A stretch of 64,000 nt of DNA from NCBI RefSeq assembly GCF_902167145.1, contig NC_050096.1, forward strand, positions 270,590,622 to 270,654,621. Reading direction: 5' to 3'. The position numbers were made by a program, and so were the translations under genes. This document shows positions 1 through 10,571 of this stretch, one piece after another. The notes under the pieces are model-generated. The model worked only from the letters and a program-made list of their open reading frames with translations. It ran no database searches and was not told where the DNA came from. How positions within the stretch are numbered: the stretch's first letter is position 1; every line of letters begins with the position of its first letter. This stretch comes from Zea mays (Eukaryota; Streptophyta; Magnoliopsida; Poales; Poaceae).

Positions 1-942
1 TCCGCCTTCGTCGGACTCTTTGATGGTTTCTTTCGGCATTTCCCACTTTTCTGCAAGTGGCCATATCCTGAAGGCAATGTGCTCCTGGACCAGGTCCCTT
101 GTCCCAATGAAGGAGCAGACTGCGCCGAAGGCTCTTTGGCATTCTTCGGCTGCCTCATCCATTTCAACCTTCGGCCTTCGAAGTCCGAAGCGTTGCCAAA
201 TTGGGTACATAATGATACTTTGGACATTATTTTGCGCTGTTAGATCATTTTTCACATAAAACCATTCAGACATCCAGGCTCCGGGCCACCTCTTCCGAAA
301 AGTTGGCACAGGGTAGCTTGACCCGGAGCGGGCGCCGAAGCTGTAGCACCCAAAGTTGTTGTGGTATTGCTCCTTTCCCCAGGGCTTCGTCTCGTACAAT
401 AACTCGTGTATATTGCAGAAGCTTTTAGCGTTTGGTTCCAAACCTTGGCTTCTCGCAGCCCAGACAAAAATCCCCATTCTTATAATAGCTTCGGGAGTGA
501 GTTGATGAAGGTAGATTTGGAATGTTTTCAGTACCTCAACAACAAAATTGCTCAGGGGGAATCGAAGCCCAGCTTTGAGGAGGCTTCGGAAAATTACAAC
601 TTCATCCTCTTCAGGGGTGGGAGAAGTCTTTTCCCCGGCATCAGCTCTCACAATAGATATGTCTCGGAAGTATCGCCCCCTCATATTGTCAATGTGACTC
701 TGCTTGATGGTTGTTTTCCCAAAAACTGAGTGACTTGGTCGCCACGGTCGATCTTCGGCCTCTTCCCCACTACTTTCCACATCATAGCTGTCACTGTCAT
801 CAGTATCTTCGGACAAACCTTCGAGAATCTCCTTCGTGATTTTCTCTGTATTAGTCTCTGCCATCGCTATCAGGAACCCCAGATTCTTCTCCTCCTCGAG
901 ACTCAGCTTCGTCTCAGCAGGGATCTTCTTGTCTTCAGACAT
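1..942 (-). CDS. Antisense gene of element B (Transposase_28-like), partial
   Basis: The minus frame is open for 314 codons from ATG at 942 down to base 1 and runs off the window edge, so the C-terminus is missing. The protein starts MSEDKKIPAE, has an acidic N-terminal region, then the block FRSLLKAGLRFPLS, EIYLHQLTPEA-like and EWFYVKND-like motifs, and ends near WEMPKET. The same blocks occur in the antisense genes of C and E. This family is usually annotated 'putative gypsy type transposon' (Transposase_28) and occurs in plant Tat-lineage retrotransposons. Its function is unknown. It lies on the strand opposite to the element's transcript, beside the 3' LTR. This is the only one of the three copies that is unbroken over the visible part. 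Confidence 0.75.
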   Translation of the reverse strand, partial: MSEDKKIPAETKLSLEEEKNLGFLIAMAETNTEKITKEILEGLSEDTDDSDSYDVESSGEEAEDRPWRPSHSVFGKTTIKQSHIDNMRGRYFRDISIVRADAGEKTSPTPEEDEVVIFRSLLKAGLRFPLSNFVVEVLKTFQIYLHQLTPEAIIRMGIFVWAARSQGLEPNAKSFCNIHELLYETKPWGKEQYHNNFGCYSFGARSGSSYPVPTFRKRWPGAWMSEWFYVKNDLTAQNNVQSIIMYPIWQRFGLRRPKVEMDEAAEECQRAFGAVCSFIGTRDLVQEHIAFRIWPLAEKWEMPKETIKESDEGG

Positions 943-1085
943 CTTCGGAAACACTAAAAATTTGTTCCCGAGGCCGAAGCTTCGAAATCAAAAAGACCAG
1001 CAAATCTCAATGAGCAAGAGCTAAAAATTTTTAGTGGGCCGAAGCAAAAGGCAAGCGTGTGTACCAAATGAATTCACGATGAGTT

Positions 1086-1096
1086 CTTATTTATAC
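1086..1096 (-). promoter_or_regulatory. TATA box for antisense gene of B
   Basis: On the minus strand this reads GTATAAATAAG, about 145 bases upstream of the antisense ATG at 942 and outside the LTR. A block at 1157-1182, farther upstream, reads cgaaggtccgaaaa on the minus strand. A matching block lies upstream of the antisense gene of E (13016-13040), which also has its own TATA box. Promoter activity is inferred. Confidence 0.55.
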
Positions 1097-1248
1097 GCCT
1101 AGGGCGTTGAAAGTTAAAAGGCCCCGCTTGTCAGTGAATGTTGCTATTCTAGCAAAGGGAAGGTGTTTTTTCGGACCTTCGGCTCAAGGCCTTCGTCCAT
1201 ATCGCAATCTGAATTTATTATTTACAAATTAATATTGCGAGGGGCTAC

Positions 1249-1918
1249 TGTTGGGGGCCTTCGTCCTCCGAAGGTCCTCAAAAACATGATTTGACAATGT
1301 TTTCCAAGTGAATTATATGAACAGGTATTTTCGGATTCAGAATTATGGATATGGAGCACGACCAGGACGAAGGCTGAGCCAGACGAAGGTCGGGGGCAGC
1401 CGAAGCTGTGCGCAGGGAAGCTTCGGCGCGATGGCAGAAGGGGGAACCGACTTAAAGATGAAAAGACTTCGGGGGCCTCGACAGATTTCCATAAGCCGTT
1501 AGCAAATGTAATGGGCATGGATGTAATTTTACGTGGGCTGCGTCCCGCGTCTATAAATAGATGAACAGTACTCCCGTACTGTCCACGCTGACTTTACATT
1601 TGCTTTTACGTCACGCCTGTACTTTTTACCTTCTCTCAGGACCGAAGGTACATTTGTAATTTGAAATCATTTCTATTTTCCCATGTTAATAAAATAGAAA
1701 TGATTCCATGATGATGCTTATATTATATCTCATGCTTTATATGAGTCTTTCGTTTTTTACCTATTATATTTACGAAGGTATGTCTCTTATGACCTTCGTC
1801 CGAAACTCATTATTTCCCGAAGGGACATAATGCTTCGAAGGACGAAGGACTTTAACACTTAACACTTTTCATGTTGCCTTGTTCTTAACTCTTAGCATTT
1901 GAGAACAAGTCACCAACA
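1249..1918 (+). repeat. 3' LTR of gypsy B
   Basis: The LTR starts TGTTGGGGGCC and ends CACCAACA (670 bases). A plus-strand TATA box, ctataaatag, lies at 1551-1560. Its right end, read on the minus strand, matches the left ends of LTRs A and E (acttgttctcaaatgct), so B and A are related families in opposite orientation. The cttcgg/cgaagg-rich composition matches the other Tat-type LTRs here. Confidence 0.8.
1551..1560 (+). promoter_or_regulatory. TATA box in LTR B
   Basis: ctataaatag on the plus strand, about 300 bases into the LTR. This is the expected place for the retrotransposon promoter and fixes the plus orientation of B. Confidence 0.6.
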
Positions 1919-2580
1919 ATTGCTTTTGAGTCTGTCCAATTTCCTTCGGCCCTTCTGGCAGCTTCCTGACTTCCATGAATAGCAATGGGCCCTTGGTCCG
2001 AAGGTATCTTCATGCAAAGATAAGCTGGATGAAGAATTGCTTCGAAGGCATTGAGAGTGCCTCGACCAATGATTGCATTATAAGGGTATTCCATGTCAAC
2101 AATATCAAACATAACTTGTTCAGTCCTTGTGTTGTTGATAAATCCGAAGGTCACTGGCATTGTGATTTTGTCGAGTGCTACAATCTGCCTTCCTCCGAAG
2201 CCACAAAGGGGATGCGTGGCATCATGAATTTTGTCTTCGGGCTCTTGCATTTGTCTGAAGGCCTTAGCAAATATGATATCAGCTGCACTGCCTGTATCAA
2301 CCAAAACATTATGGACCAGGAATCCTTTGATCACACAAGAGATAACCATAGCATCGTTGTGTGGGTAATACTTGAGTTGAAGATCCTCTTGGGAGAAGGT
2401 AATTGGAATGTGAGACCATCTTGACTTGATGAAGGGTCCCTGCACCCCGACATGCTGTACCCTTCTCTGTGCCTCCTTCTTCTGTTTCTTGTTGGCTGGT
2501 TCTGAGCATGAACCGCCTGTTATCGGGAGTACCAGCTTCGGAGCCGAAGCAGCTCCAACTTGAATGTTGAACGAAGCCAT
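1919..2580 (-). pseudogene. Protease-region fragment of gypsy A (no gag)
   Basis: The minus frame starts at ATG 2580 (MASFN), about 33 bases from the primer site. A linker ([16 protein letters not shown]) is followed by a retropepsin-like domain with [12 protein letters not shown] near residues 95-106 and an IGRGTLN segment. It is collinear with the E protein at 21173-20124. The frame breaks at DSKAI, where the LTR of B begins. The few residues that follow in the open frame (VGDLF) are read from B's LTR. Reverse transcriptase and integrase are not in the window. The missing gag is the notable oddity. Confidence 0.75.
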
Positions 2581-2612
2581 CAACTCAAAAAAGTGGAAGT
2601 GAGTTCACCGGA

Positions 2613-2624
2613 GGTGGGCGCCAA
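2613..2624 (-). promoter_or_regulatory. Primer binding site of gypsy A
   Basis: On the minus strand, TTGGCGCCCACC follows the LTR end directly. The same sequence follows the 5' LTR of E at 21205-21216. I do not assign the primer tRNA. Confidence 0.65.
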
Positions 2625-3244
2625 TGTTGGGGACTTGTTCTCAAATGCTATGAATTAAGAACAAGACAACATAAAATGTTAAATATCAATGCCCTTCGTC
2701 CGCCGAAACATTATCTCCACAAGGATTTAATGAACTTCGGACGAAGGTCAAGAACATAATATTACGAAGGTTTTACCTTCGTAATTAAACATACAAAGTA
2801 AAGTTAAAACATGAAACATTAAAGGTAAATATCTTGAAAACAAATGACCTCATTCACATATATCTTATTATATGAATTTAAGATGTTTGGATACAACGTT
2901 TAAGTACATCTATACCTTTGCCTTGACAATCAATAATTCCCGAGTGATGTGTTAGCAATTACAGGAATGCGTGAACAGTAAAGGAATATTGTTCACTATT
3001 TATAGGCACATGACACAGCTCATGAGGAATTACAGTTATGCCCCTCATAAAAGTTTACAACAATGACTCAGACCTTTGAAGGCTAAAAGGTCATTTTATC
3101 TTTAAGTCGGTTTCGACCCTTCGTCTTCGGATATGCTGTAGTTCCGAAGCTTCGCGAACGGTGTCTTCGGCATCATGTTCAAGCAGCTTCAGTTGAAGCT
3201 GTTTCTTTTTGCAGGACCTTCGGCGACGAAGCATGGTCCCAACA
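2625..3244 (-). repeat. 5' LTR of gypsy A
   Basis: 620 bases, TGTTGGGGACTT at the left and GGTCCCAACA at the right in plus reading. A minus-strand TATA box (CTATAAATAG) covers 2996-3005. It closely resembles the LTRs of E in its terminal segments and layout. Confidence 0.8.
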
Positions 3245-4917
3245 CTAAGTAGTGTGCAAAGAATATTTTCACATACATTTTTCTCTATGTGCATCACATC
3301 GAGATTATGTGGAAGCATCAAATCTTTCCAATATGGCAATTGCCACAACCCAGATTTCCGGCTATAAATCTTTGGACCGTCACTACTACGCTTCCTTTTA
3401 TTTCCAGTAATGTCAGCCTGCTTCCCTGGCCTGACATCTTTCACCTTCTCTAGCTCTTGTAGGACCTCATCCACAGTGAACCTGCCAGGCACAACTTTGT
3501 TTTCATGCTTACCATTGAAATCCAAGCTATTCCGCCATGAATGTGTCCTTTTAAGGTAACGACGATGTCCAATGTAGCATAACTTGTTCCTTATTGCCAT
3601 AGACAACGGATTCTTGTCGCAATAAATACATGCATAATACCCTTTTGTTGTTCGCCCAGATAACGTGGCCAGCGCTGGATAATCATGTATACACCATAGT
3701 ACAACAGCACGAAGGTCGAACTTCCTACCAGTACATGCATCATAGGTCTTGACACCCTTCCATAGCTTCAGCAGTTCTTCAATTAGGGGCTCAAGGAACA
3801 AATCAAAATCCTTTCCTGGACATCTTGGACCTGGGATGAGTAAAGACATAAAGCAGTTTGTTGGATTCACGCATTCCCATGGTGGGAGATTAAGCGGTGT
3901 CACAAGCACTGGCCACATACTGTACAAGGTACTCATGTTGCCAAATGGATTGAATCCATCGATAGCTAAGGTTAGCCTCAGGTTCCTCGGATCATTTGCA
4001 AAACCTGGGTACTTTCGGTCAAAGTCCTTCCACGCTTCCCCATCAGCTGGATGGCTCGTCACATTGGCGACTGGCTTCCTCACTTTCTTGTGCCATTGTG
4101 TTTCCTCTAAAGTTTGTTTTGAAGCAAAAATTCTTTTCAACCTTGGCAACAGTGGAAAATGCCTCAAAACCTTATGTGGAACCCGCTTCGAACCAGTTTC
4201 ATCTTTCCATCTAGACTCCGTGCATATTGGGCACTCATTCAATTTAGCATTAACATTCCGAAACAACACACAATTGTTCTTGCACACATGGATGTTTTCG
4301 TATCCAAGGCCCAATTCTTTAAGATATTTCATGGCCTCATTATATGATTTTGGCAACTCACTGTTAGGGTATCCATCGGACATCAGCTTCATCATTGCTG
4401 AAAATGCTGTATTGCTGATTCGATAACGAGACTTCATATACAACATCCTCACCATAAAAGAAAATTTTGAATGGCTAGAACCCAGACTAAGTGCCTTCTT
4501 TGAATCTCCAAGAACTCCTGCAAATCTTGGCTCTTCTCCATTAGCCTCTGCCGCTGCAAACAGTTCACCGATCATATCAGGTACTCCATGATCATCATCG
4601 TAAACATCATCGTCCACAACCATATGTATCCCAAAGTCATTATCATATCCTTCGACATCCTCCTCTATACCTTCAACTTCTGTATCTACCGACTCCCCAT
4701 GATGAATCCACCTCGTGTATGTAGCTGACATTCCATAAATGTGTATATGAGTTTCTACTTCACTCTGAGGTCGCAACCTTTGATTAAGACAATTCACGCA
4801 CGGACAACGAATGTCTGTGTCTTCTGGGTATCTTTCAGTAACAAAATTCATGAACTCTTCAACTCCTTTCACATATGCAGGTGTGAATTGTTTCCCATAA
4901 ACCCATCTTCTATCCAT
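3245..4917 (-). pseudogene. TNP2-type CACTA transposase, 3'-truncated by LTR
   Basis: The frame is open for about 557 codons from ATG 4917. The N-terminus (DRRWVYGKQFTPAY, then a CPCVNCLNQ cysteine pair) fits the transposase-associated domain. The rest fits Transposase_21: LGLGYENIHVCKNNC, a CPIC pair, DGFNPFGNMSTLYSMWPV, LIPGPRCPGKD, CIYCDKN and LPHNLDVMHIEKNVCENI. DGFNPF and DVMHIEKN resemble conserved acidic positions of the family. Binding of subterminal repeats and transposition of CACTA elements is family knowledge. Homology stops at LLS (3245), where LTR A begins. The open frame continues to 3091 only by chance. No inactivating mutation is seen before the insertion. Confidence 0.8.
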
Positions 4918-5942
4918 CTATTTTGACAATAAATTAAAACTTGCATTAACTCCATAACTATGATTACATTGAACAAAATTGAAAACCACATCAAACACAT
5001 GTATATATGAAATAAAATTCAAACGCACATGGAACCTTATTGTCAAAAACACAACACAACAAATCTTGTCTTTTCTCCCCGCCCTGCCGCTGTTCTGTCC
5101 ACGCCCGCCGTAGCTCTGCGCAAGACGCCGCTGCTTTGCCGCGCCCGAAGCTTCTCTGCCTTGCTGTTTGCAGACGACGCCGTTCTTCCAACACAGTTGG
5201 ATCAATGGATCAGGCGACAAGATCGCTCGTTCGCTGCGATGCTACCCAGTTGCCGATCAAGCGGACGACGACAGACGCCGGCGTCGTTGTGTGCCGTAAC
5301 CTGACGGCCGATCGCAGAAGCGCAGATCGCAGCAGGAAAAATCAGAACAGGCGAACAGCCATGCAGATCGCAGAATGGCGGTTGGGAAAACCTGTTAACA
5401 TAACGACAGATGGGAACACCTGTTAACAGACGAATACTTTCTTTATATACAAGAACAAGTGCCTAGTCTGGTGGTAGCAACGATTTAAAGGAAGTCGCAG
5501 GTCCCTGGTTCGAAGCTTCGCGGGCGCAACTTTTTTTTGCCAAATAACTAACTGCCGCTTCCAGTTCTGGGCCGGGTCTGCGTCGCCAGGTGGGGGTTGT
5601 GTCCCAAATAACTGCGGCCCATGTAGGCCAAGGATCCCACGCCGTCAAGTGGTGTGTACACGTGGGCTGTTTTTTACTAAAACTCATCTATGACCAATTT
5701 ATTTCATCATTACGTCAACCGATCAAGCCAAATTAGCGATGACGATATAAAATCTAATATGTGACGAACTTGTTGCGTCCAAACTTTGTGTCTATGACGT
5801 TCCTTTCATTTTCGTATTTAATATTCAAGTCTAATCTTCGTCCCTTGTAATTGTTGACGAAGATGTAAATTTGGTCATAGAAATGTATCAATCTGTGACT
5901 GAAGTCACCAGCGTCGCTAGAAAATCATCACTGATGATCACA
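4918..5942 (-). other. Leader and subterminal region of CACTA L
   Basis: About 1 kb between transposase start and terminus. It contains a GC-rich stretch (about 5080-5340) with short overlapping frames that look random, and an AT-rich subterminal part (5690-5940) carrying gtcatag, cgtcatag and gacgaa motifs that recur in both orientations and could be transposase binding sites. A possible SINE-like segment is listed separately. Confidence 0.4.
5458..5532 (+). repeat. Possible tRNA-derived SINE-like segment
   Basis: gtgcctagtctggtggtagc is followed about 30 bases later by cctggttcgaagcttc, then a run of eight T. This resembles a polymerase III A box, B box (GGTTCGANNCC) and terminator. I see no clear duplication or defined 3' tail, so this is tentative. 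Confidence 0.3.
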
Positions 5943-5954
5943 TTCTTACTAGTG
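5943..5954 (-). repeat. Terminal CACTA motif of element L
   Basis: On the minus strand this reads CACTAGTAAGAA, the canonical five-base CACTA end. Gag coding of element C starts right beside it. Confidence 0.65.
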
Positions 5955-5962
5955 GGACAATT

Positions 5963-6879
5963 ATGTCGTGGCAGAAGCTAAAGGATATGTTAGTGACCAC
6001 CTTTCAGGGATTCCAAACAAAGCCAGTTACTGCCCAAGCTCTCTTTCAGTGTACACAGGACCAGGAGGAGTACTTGCAGGCGTATGTCCGAAGGTTCTTA
6101 AGGCTGAGAGCTCAAGCACCTACAGTGCCCAATGAGATCGTCATTGAGGTCATGATCAAGGGACTTCGGCCAGGACCCACGGCGCAATACTTCGTAAGGA
6201 AGCCACCACAAACCTTGGAGAAGCTTCTCCAAAAAATGGACTAGTACATCAGAGCCGATAATGACTTTCGGCAAAGAAGGGAAGAAGCCTATAGATACTC
6301 TGAAATGGGTAGAGGCTTTGGAGGGAGATTCCACCCTAGGCATGTTAGGTCAATCCATAACGCCAGCTCAAGTTACGACAGGGGAAACCAAACCCAAAGG
6401 CAGCAGCACAGCTCCCAATCATCAGGGGCACAACAAAGTTCCTTCAGGCCACTAGCTCCAAGAGGCAGAGGGGCAGAAACTTCAGAGAAAGATATGGAGA
6501 TCAGCCCAGAAAACGTTTTTGTTTGTTCTGCGGCGAAGACAAAGGGCATACCACAAGAACGTGTCAGGTTACGATCCAAAAGCAGAAAGAGATTGTCGAA
6601 GCCCAAGCACGGCAGAATCAGCCAAAGCAGGTTCTACATACCGCTTCATGGTACTCTCCGTATGTCCTAGAGTATGTAGGCAATCAACAACCTACGACCT
6701 CTTTTGCTTCGGCAAGCCATTCTCAAGCTTCTTGGGCCCAGTTGCCACCACCACCACCGCTAGCACCTACTCTGCTCCACAGTCAGCAGCCAGAAGGGCA
6801 TCACCATGCTCAGCAACAACGTGATTTTCAGAAGGAGTTCGAAGCTCGCACGGTCAACAACATTGTGCCCGAGTCGTAG
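5963..6879 (+). pseudogene. gag of gypsy C (capsid and CCHC), degenerate
   Basis: A Retrotrans_gag-type domain starts at SWQKLKDMLVTTFQGFQ and includes YLQAYVRRFLRLRAQAP. A basic, Gln/Ser-rich linker (RGFGGRFHPRH) follows, then one zinc knuckle (CLFCGEDKGHTTRTC, about 6523-6567) and a Pro/Gln-rich tail ending VPES at 6879. Gag forms the particle and binds RNA. Breaks: the N-terminus is lost at 5954 to CACTA L, there is an in-frame TAG at 6242-6244, and a one-base shift near 6470 separates the linker from the knuckle. No pol follows; the tail runs straight into the 3' untranslated region. Confidence 0.75.
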
Positions 6880-7017
6880 CACATTTACTAAAGGATATCC
6901 TAACCTGATGTATCTTCGTTTTGTTTGTCATTTTATTTTCTTGCATAAAAAACAATTCATGGAGGTTTAATCTCCAACTTGATGTAATAATATTGTGGTC
7001 ACACTATCGAGTGTAAA

Positions 7018-7290
7018 ATGCCACCCCTCAACAACGCTTCCGAAGCTACGAAGTCGTTCCTAAGGGAGCGCAGAGTAAGTTCCAAAGCTACAAAAGTCGT
7101 TTCTAATGGAGCACAGAGTAAGTTCCAAAGCTCAAAAGTCGTTCCTAAGGGAATGCAGAGCCAATATACCACCGAAATAAAAGGTGAAAAAGCTCAAAAG
7201 TCGTTCCTAAGGGAATGCAGAGCTTAGATGCCACCGAAATAAAAGGTGAAGAGACTCAAAAGACGTTCCTAAGGGGATGCAGAGTCTGGG
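7018..7290 (+). repeat. About 60-base tandem repeats in 3' region of gypsy C
   Basis: Imperfect repeats around gtcgttcctaaggga, gcagag and accgaaataaaaggtga. The best-preserved units start near 7141 and 7203 (period about 62). The same repeat occurs in element orientation in E (16800-17045). Arrays between pol and the antisense gene are known from other Tat-lineage elements. The short frames here arise from the repeat. Confidence 0.7.
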
Positions 7291-7733
7291 TGTGTTTTCG
7301 TGTTGGTATGTGTCTTCGGCATAAACATCATGTTGCATCATATCATCGCATCATTTTGCATACATTACATCATACATCATGTCGCATCAGCAGCAAGATT
7401 GTGCAGAAGGAAAGTTGCTTCTTTTAAAATATGCGATGAATGAAACAGTGTGCTAGAGCACAAAGTACATCTTCGGCAATTATAATCTTACATGCCAAGA
7501 AAATTTTAGTCGACAACAATATTATACAACAGTTGTGCTATAGAAGGGCTCTTTCTTTACGAAGCATGAAAAAAAGGGAAGGTATTTTTTCACCGAAGGC
7601 TAAAAAATGGTATGTATGCAAATTTCATGCGTCGCAAAGAAATATATTACATTAATATACACATAGGTATACAATGTTTAACTCATGTACAAATATTACA
7701 TTTCCCAAGTACTACATTTCTTTGCACAAAAAA
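7291..7733. other. Spacer in 3' region of gypsy C
   Basis: No gene seen. It begins with a catcat-rich stretch (7320-7390) and then AT-rich sequence up to the stop of the antisense gene. The corresponding spacer in E also has a gatgat-rich stretch (about 16650). Confidence 0.4.
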
Positions 7734-10571
7734 TTAGTCTTCTTTTAAGATCTTCTCGGTAGCTTCGTTTAGAAGTTTGTTGACAGCTTCATCAACAGCT
7801 TCTTCGTCAATCCTTATTGTTTCTAGTGTCGCTTTCATGGCTGAATCGGCCTCGGGATCATATGGCTCGGGTGGCGGTGAAAGTTCAGCTACAGTAAAGT
7901 AGCGAGTTGTTAATCCAAAGCCAGAAAAAATATTGAAACTAAGATTTTATAAAAATACCTATACGCCTTACGCGCTTAACAACCTCTTCGACTCGCTTGG
8001 CTTCTTCTCAGGCATCATGGGATTCTTTTTCATTTTTCTTTATAGCTTCGTCGGCTATCTCCCAGCCGCCCTTCATCCAAACGTTGGAATAGAATTTCCC
8101 GCCCATCATAGTAGCTTCAGCCGAAGGATCCTTCGTGTTGTCTACGGAGAAGGCGGTTTCTGTCTCGGTTGCAGCTTTAACATGTCCACAGACAGTTTTC
8201 TCTAAAATTACTGCAACCCCTCTGGCATAGGCGAAAGCGCAAAAAACCCCACGGTTGCTAAGAATTTCTTCAAAAGCTTCAGCTTCTTCGCTGATCCATT
8301 CAATAATCACCTTGGGATCGCCTCTAATAAATTTTTGCTCCGATGAGTATGCACCCACCTTTGCAAAACTATCTTTCAATTTTTTAGCACAACCCAAGGA
8401 TTTCTCATTATATCTCTCCTTCAATTCGCGAAGCTCATCCACATTCTTTTGTAATCTTGAACTAGTCCATTCGCTTATTTCTTGTTTGGCTTTCGCCACT
8501 TCGAAATCCTCATTCTTTTCGGCAAGCTTTTTCTTTAGGTCTTCAACTTCGGTCTTATGAGCTTCGGACTGTGCAGCAAGTTTGGCTTCGCTGGCCTTTA
8601 CCCTGTCTACCAAGGAAAGCATAATTTTATCCTTTTCTAGGGCTTCATTCCTCAGTCTGATAACCTCTGTCCGAAGGTTCCCAAGGGCTATTTGGCAGCT
8701 TTTGTCTTCAACATTCTTTTGTTCCCTTAAAGCATTGCTCAAGATTAAGCACTACAAAAAAGGGAATCAACACAATCATAAAAATGCAAAAGTAATCTGT
8801 TTATAAGTCGGAACATCTTTACCTTAAGATTGTTGTAAGCGAGGTTGTCTGCAAGGTCATCCTTCGACATTGCAGAGAGGCCAACCTCGAGCTTTGAAAA
8901 CCCTATGTTCCTTGCCATCTCCCGGCAAACAGATATTTCCTTGTTGTCCAGAAGGCAATACAAAAAGTCATCTTCATCGATGCCATTATACACCAAGGAT
9001 CCTTTTGGGTACTTTAATTCCTTAGCATAGTGCTTAGCTTCAGCAATATGCTCTTCCGACAACTGTTTACCCGAAGCGTGTCGTATGATAAAGTCTAGCT
9101 CCTCAGTAAACGCTTCGGGAGTAGGAGATGTAACCTTCTTGGATGCACATTCTTTTTTCAAGATCAGAGTGGCATCCAAAGGTCATTGTTTAGTATCATG
9201 TTCAATAGTTTCAATAGGCCCTGTTTCGATGGGCACTGAGGGCCCAGCTTCGACTTCAACACGAGTTGTTGTAGCTTCGGCGGCCTCCTTTGCAGAGGTA
9301 GGAGTTGGTGCCCTTGTCGACTCCAAGATAGCGTCTAGCACGCTAGCCATCCTCCTCCGCATGGGAGTTATTGCAGGAACTTTGGATACCTTCGGCAACT
9401 CCGGCTCTAGTGGCAGGCTCAGGATTTTTAGCAGCCCTACCGACTCCTCTAGGTCTGGTTCTTCGACCGTTGTCTCCTTGGCTTCAGCAGGGCGCTTCGG
9501 CCAGCACGGCTTTCTCCTGTCCCATTGCTTTTGGCACTTCAGCCGATTCTCCCTTGGCTCCGACAAGAGTAGGGTATTCCAGCTCAACGGCGGAAGGACC
9601 TCGGCAAGCTTTGGCACCCTGGCCGTTTCAATGTACCTAGGCCGATGTGTCAAAATCTTGATCTTTTTTCCCTTCGATGTAGCAGAGATGGCCGAAGCAG
9701 CAGCTTTTCTTTTCTTTCCCTGCTTTCGCGAGGGATAGCAATAGTCTAGGTATATGAAGCCAATTACATCAAAAACTCTATTCAATCTTCTCTTGCCTCG
9801 TCCTCCGAAGGCTAATGTCATGGCATCATCTTCGGCCCTTATGTAGGCCCTAAGAAATTCATCACTAGTTGCCTCAACACAGTTTAGCCAATCATCGTTT
9901 GGCTCATCAAATTGATGTCTATATCTGAAGGTGTATTTCAGATAAACCAAGCCACCTTGACTGGACCCGACAGCAGCCTCCTTCGGCATCTCCCAGTCAC
10001 TAACAAGAGGCCACACTCTATAAGCAATATGCTCTTGGACTAAGTCTCTTGTGGCAATAAAAGTGCATACACTGTTAAAAGCTTTCTAGCATGCTTTAAT
10101 TTTATTTCCAACAGCAGTGGCTGGCCTTCTGATGCCGAAGCGGGACCAAATAGGGCGTTGGATGATCCCCTTTATATCTTCTCTTTCAGCTAAGTTATTC
10201 TTTATATAAAACCACTCTTCCATCCAGGCTCCTATCCACCTCTTTCGAAACGTCGGTACTGGATAGCTCACATCAGAGCGAGGCACGAAGCCATAACAAC
10301 CAAAATTATTATGATATTGTTCTTTGCCAGTAGCCTTCGTCTCATAGGACAACTCATGCATGTTACAGAAGCATTTTGCACTCGGCTCTAGTCCTTGGCT
10401 CCTCATGGCCCAAATAAAAATCTCCATTATGATGATAGCCTCGGGGGTAATCTGATGAAGGTAAATTTCAAAAGTCTTCAGAATTTCAACTAGAAATTTA
10501 CTCAAGGGAAACCGAAGCCCTGCCTTCATAAAGCTCCTATAAACAAAAACTTCGTCTACTTCGGGCGCAGG
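7734..10571 (-). pseudogene. Antisense three-exon gene of gypsy C (Transposase_28-like)
   Basis: It reads against C's own transcript. Exon 1 runs 10571 to 8823, cut on the N-terminal side by copia D, with RSFMKAGLRFPLSKF and EWFYIKNN motifs and a Lys-rich, then acidic middle. Intron 1 (8822-8752, GT...TTTTGTAG) leads to exon 2 (8751-7959), a Lys/Glu-rich probable coiled coil. Intron 2 (7958-7889, GT...CTGTAG) leads to exon 3 (7888-7734), ending KILKED. The joins keep frame. Three in-frame stops (10086-10088, 9183-9185, 8008-8010) make this copy broken. The function is unknown. Intron 1 matches one at the same site in E, which argues for past transcription and splicing of this strand. Confidence 0.7.

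Larger units (their letters stand above)
1..1918 (+). mobile_element. Gypsy element B (Tat-type), 3' end only
   Basis: Only the 3' end of this Ty3/gypsy element is in the window: an antisense gene (1-942, minus), a leader, a purine-rich tract ending ggggctac at 1248, and the 3' LTR at 1249-1918. Orientation is plus because the LTR has a plus-strand TATA box and the purine tract precedes its TG start. Element E has the same order: antisense gene, spacer, tract, LTR. B sits inside gypsy A, whose protease frame stops exactly at the LTR end. The bases just after the LTR (attgc, 1919-1923) would be half of the target-site duplication. The other half lies left of the window. Confidence 0.8.
1919..3244 (-). 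mobile_element. Gypsy element A (Tat-type), 5' end only
   Basis: The element reads right to left: 5' LTR (3244 to 2625), primer binding site, then a protease frame interrupted at 1919 by B. Orientation comes from a minus-strand TATA box (2996-3005) and the TTGGCGCCCACC primer site directly after the LTR. There is no gag between the primer site and the protease, the same arrangement as in E. A is inserted in the transposase gene of CACTA element L at 3244/3245. The rest of A lies left of the window beyond B. Confidence 0.8.
3245..5954 (-). mobile_element. CACTA transposon L, 5' part
   Basis: A DNA transposon of the En/Spm (CACTA) superfamily. On the minus strand the terminus at 5954 reads CACTAGTAAGAA. 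A leader of about 1 kb follows, then the start of a TNP2-type transposase. Gypsy A interrupts it at 3245, and its other end would lie left of the window. It is inserted within the gag frame of gypsy C, since gag coding begins immediately right of 5954. The three bases after the terminus are gga, but the matching duplication cannot be seen. L and F encode clearly different transposases. Confidence 0.75.
5955..10571 (+). mobile_element. Gypsy element C (Tat-type), internal part; gag but no pol
   Basis: Plus orientation is set by the gag frame (5963-6879). After gag come a short spacer, about 60-base tandem repeats (7018-7290), a 3' spacer and an antisense gene (10571 to 7734). No protease, reverse transcriptase or integrase lies between gag and the repeats. 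CACTA L cuts it on the left and copia D on the right (gcagg, 10567-10571, would be half of D's duplication). Neither LTR is in the window. The gag-only layout resembles known non-autonomous gypsy families of maize. Confidence 0.7.

Noticed and set aside
3091..3244. Extension of the CACTA L transposase frame
   Set aside because: The residues after LLS are read from LTR A; homology to transposase stops at 3245.
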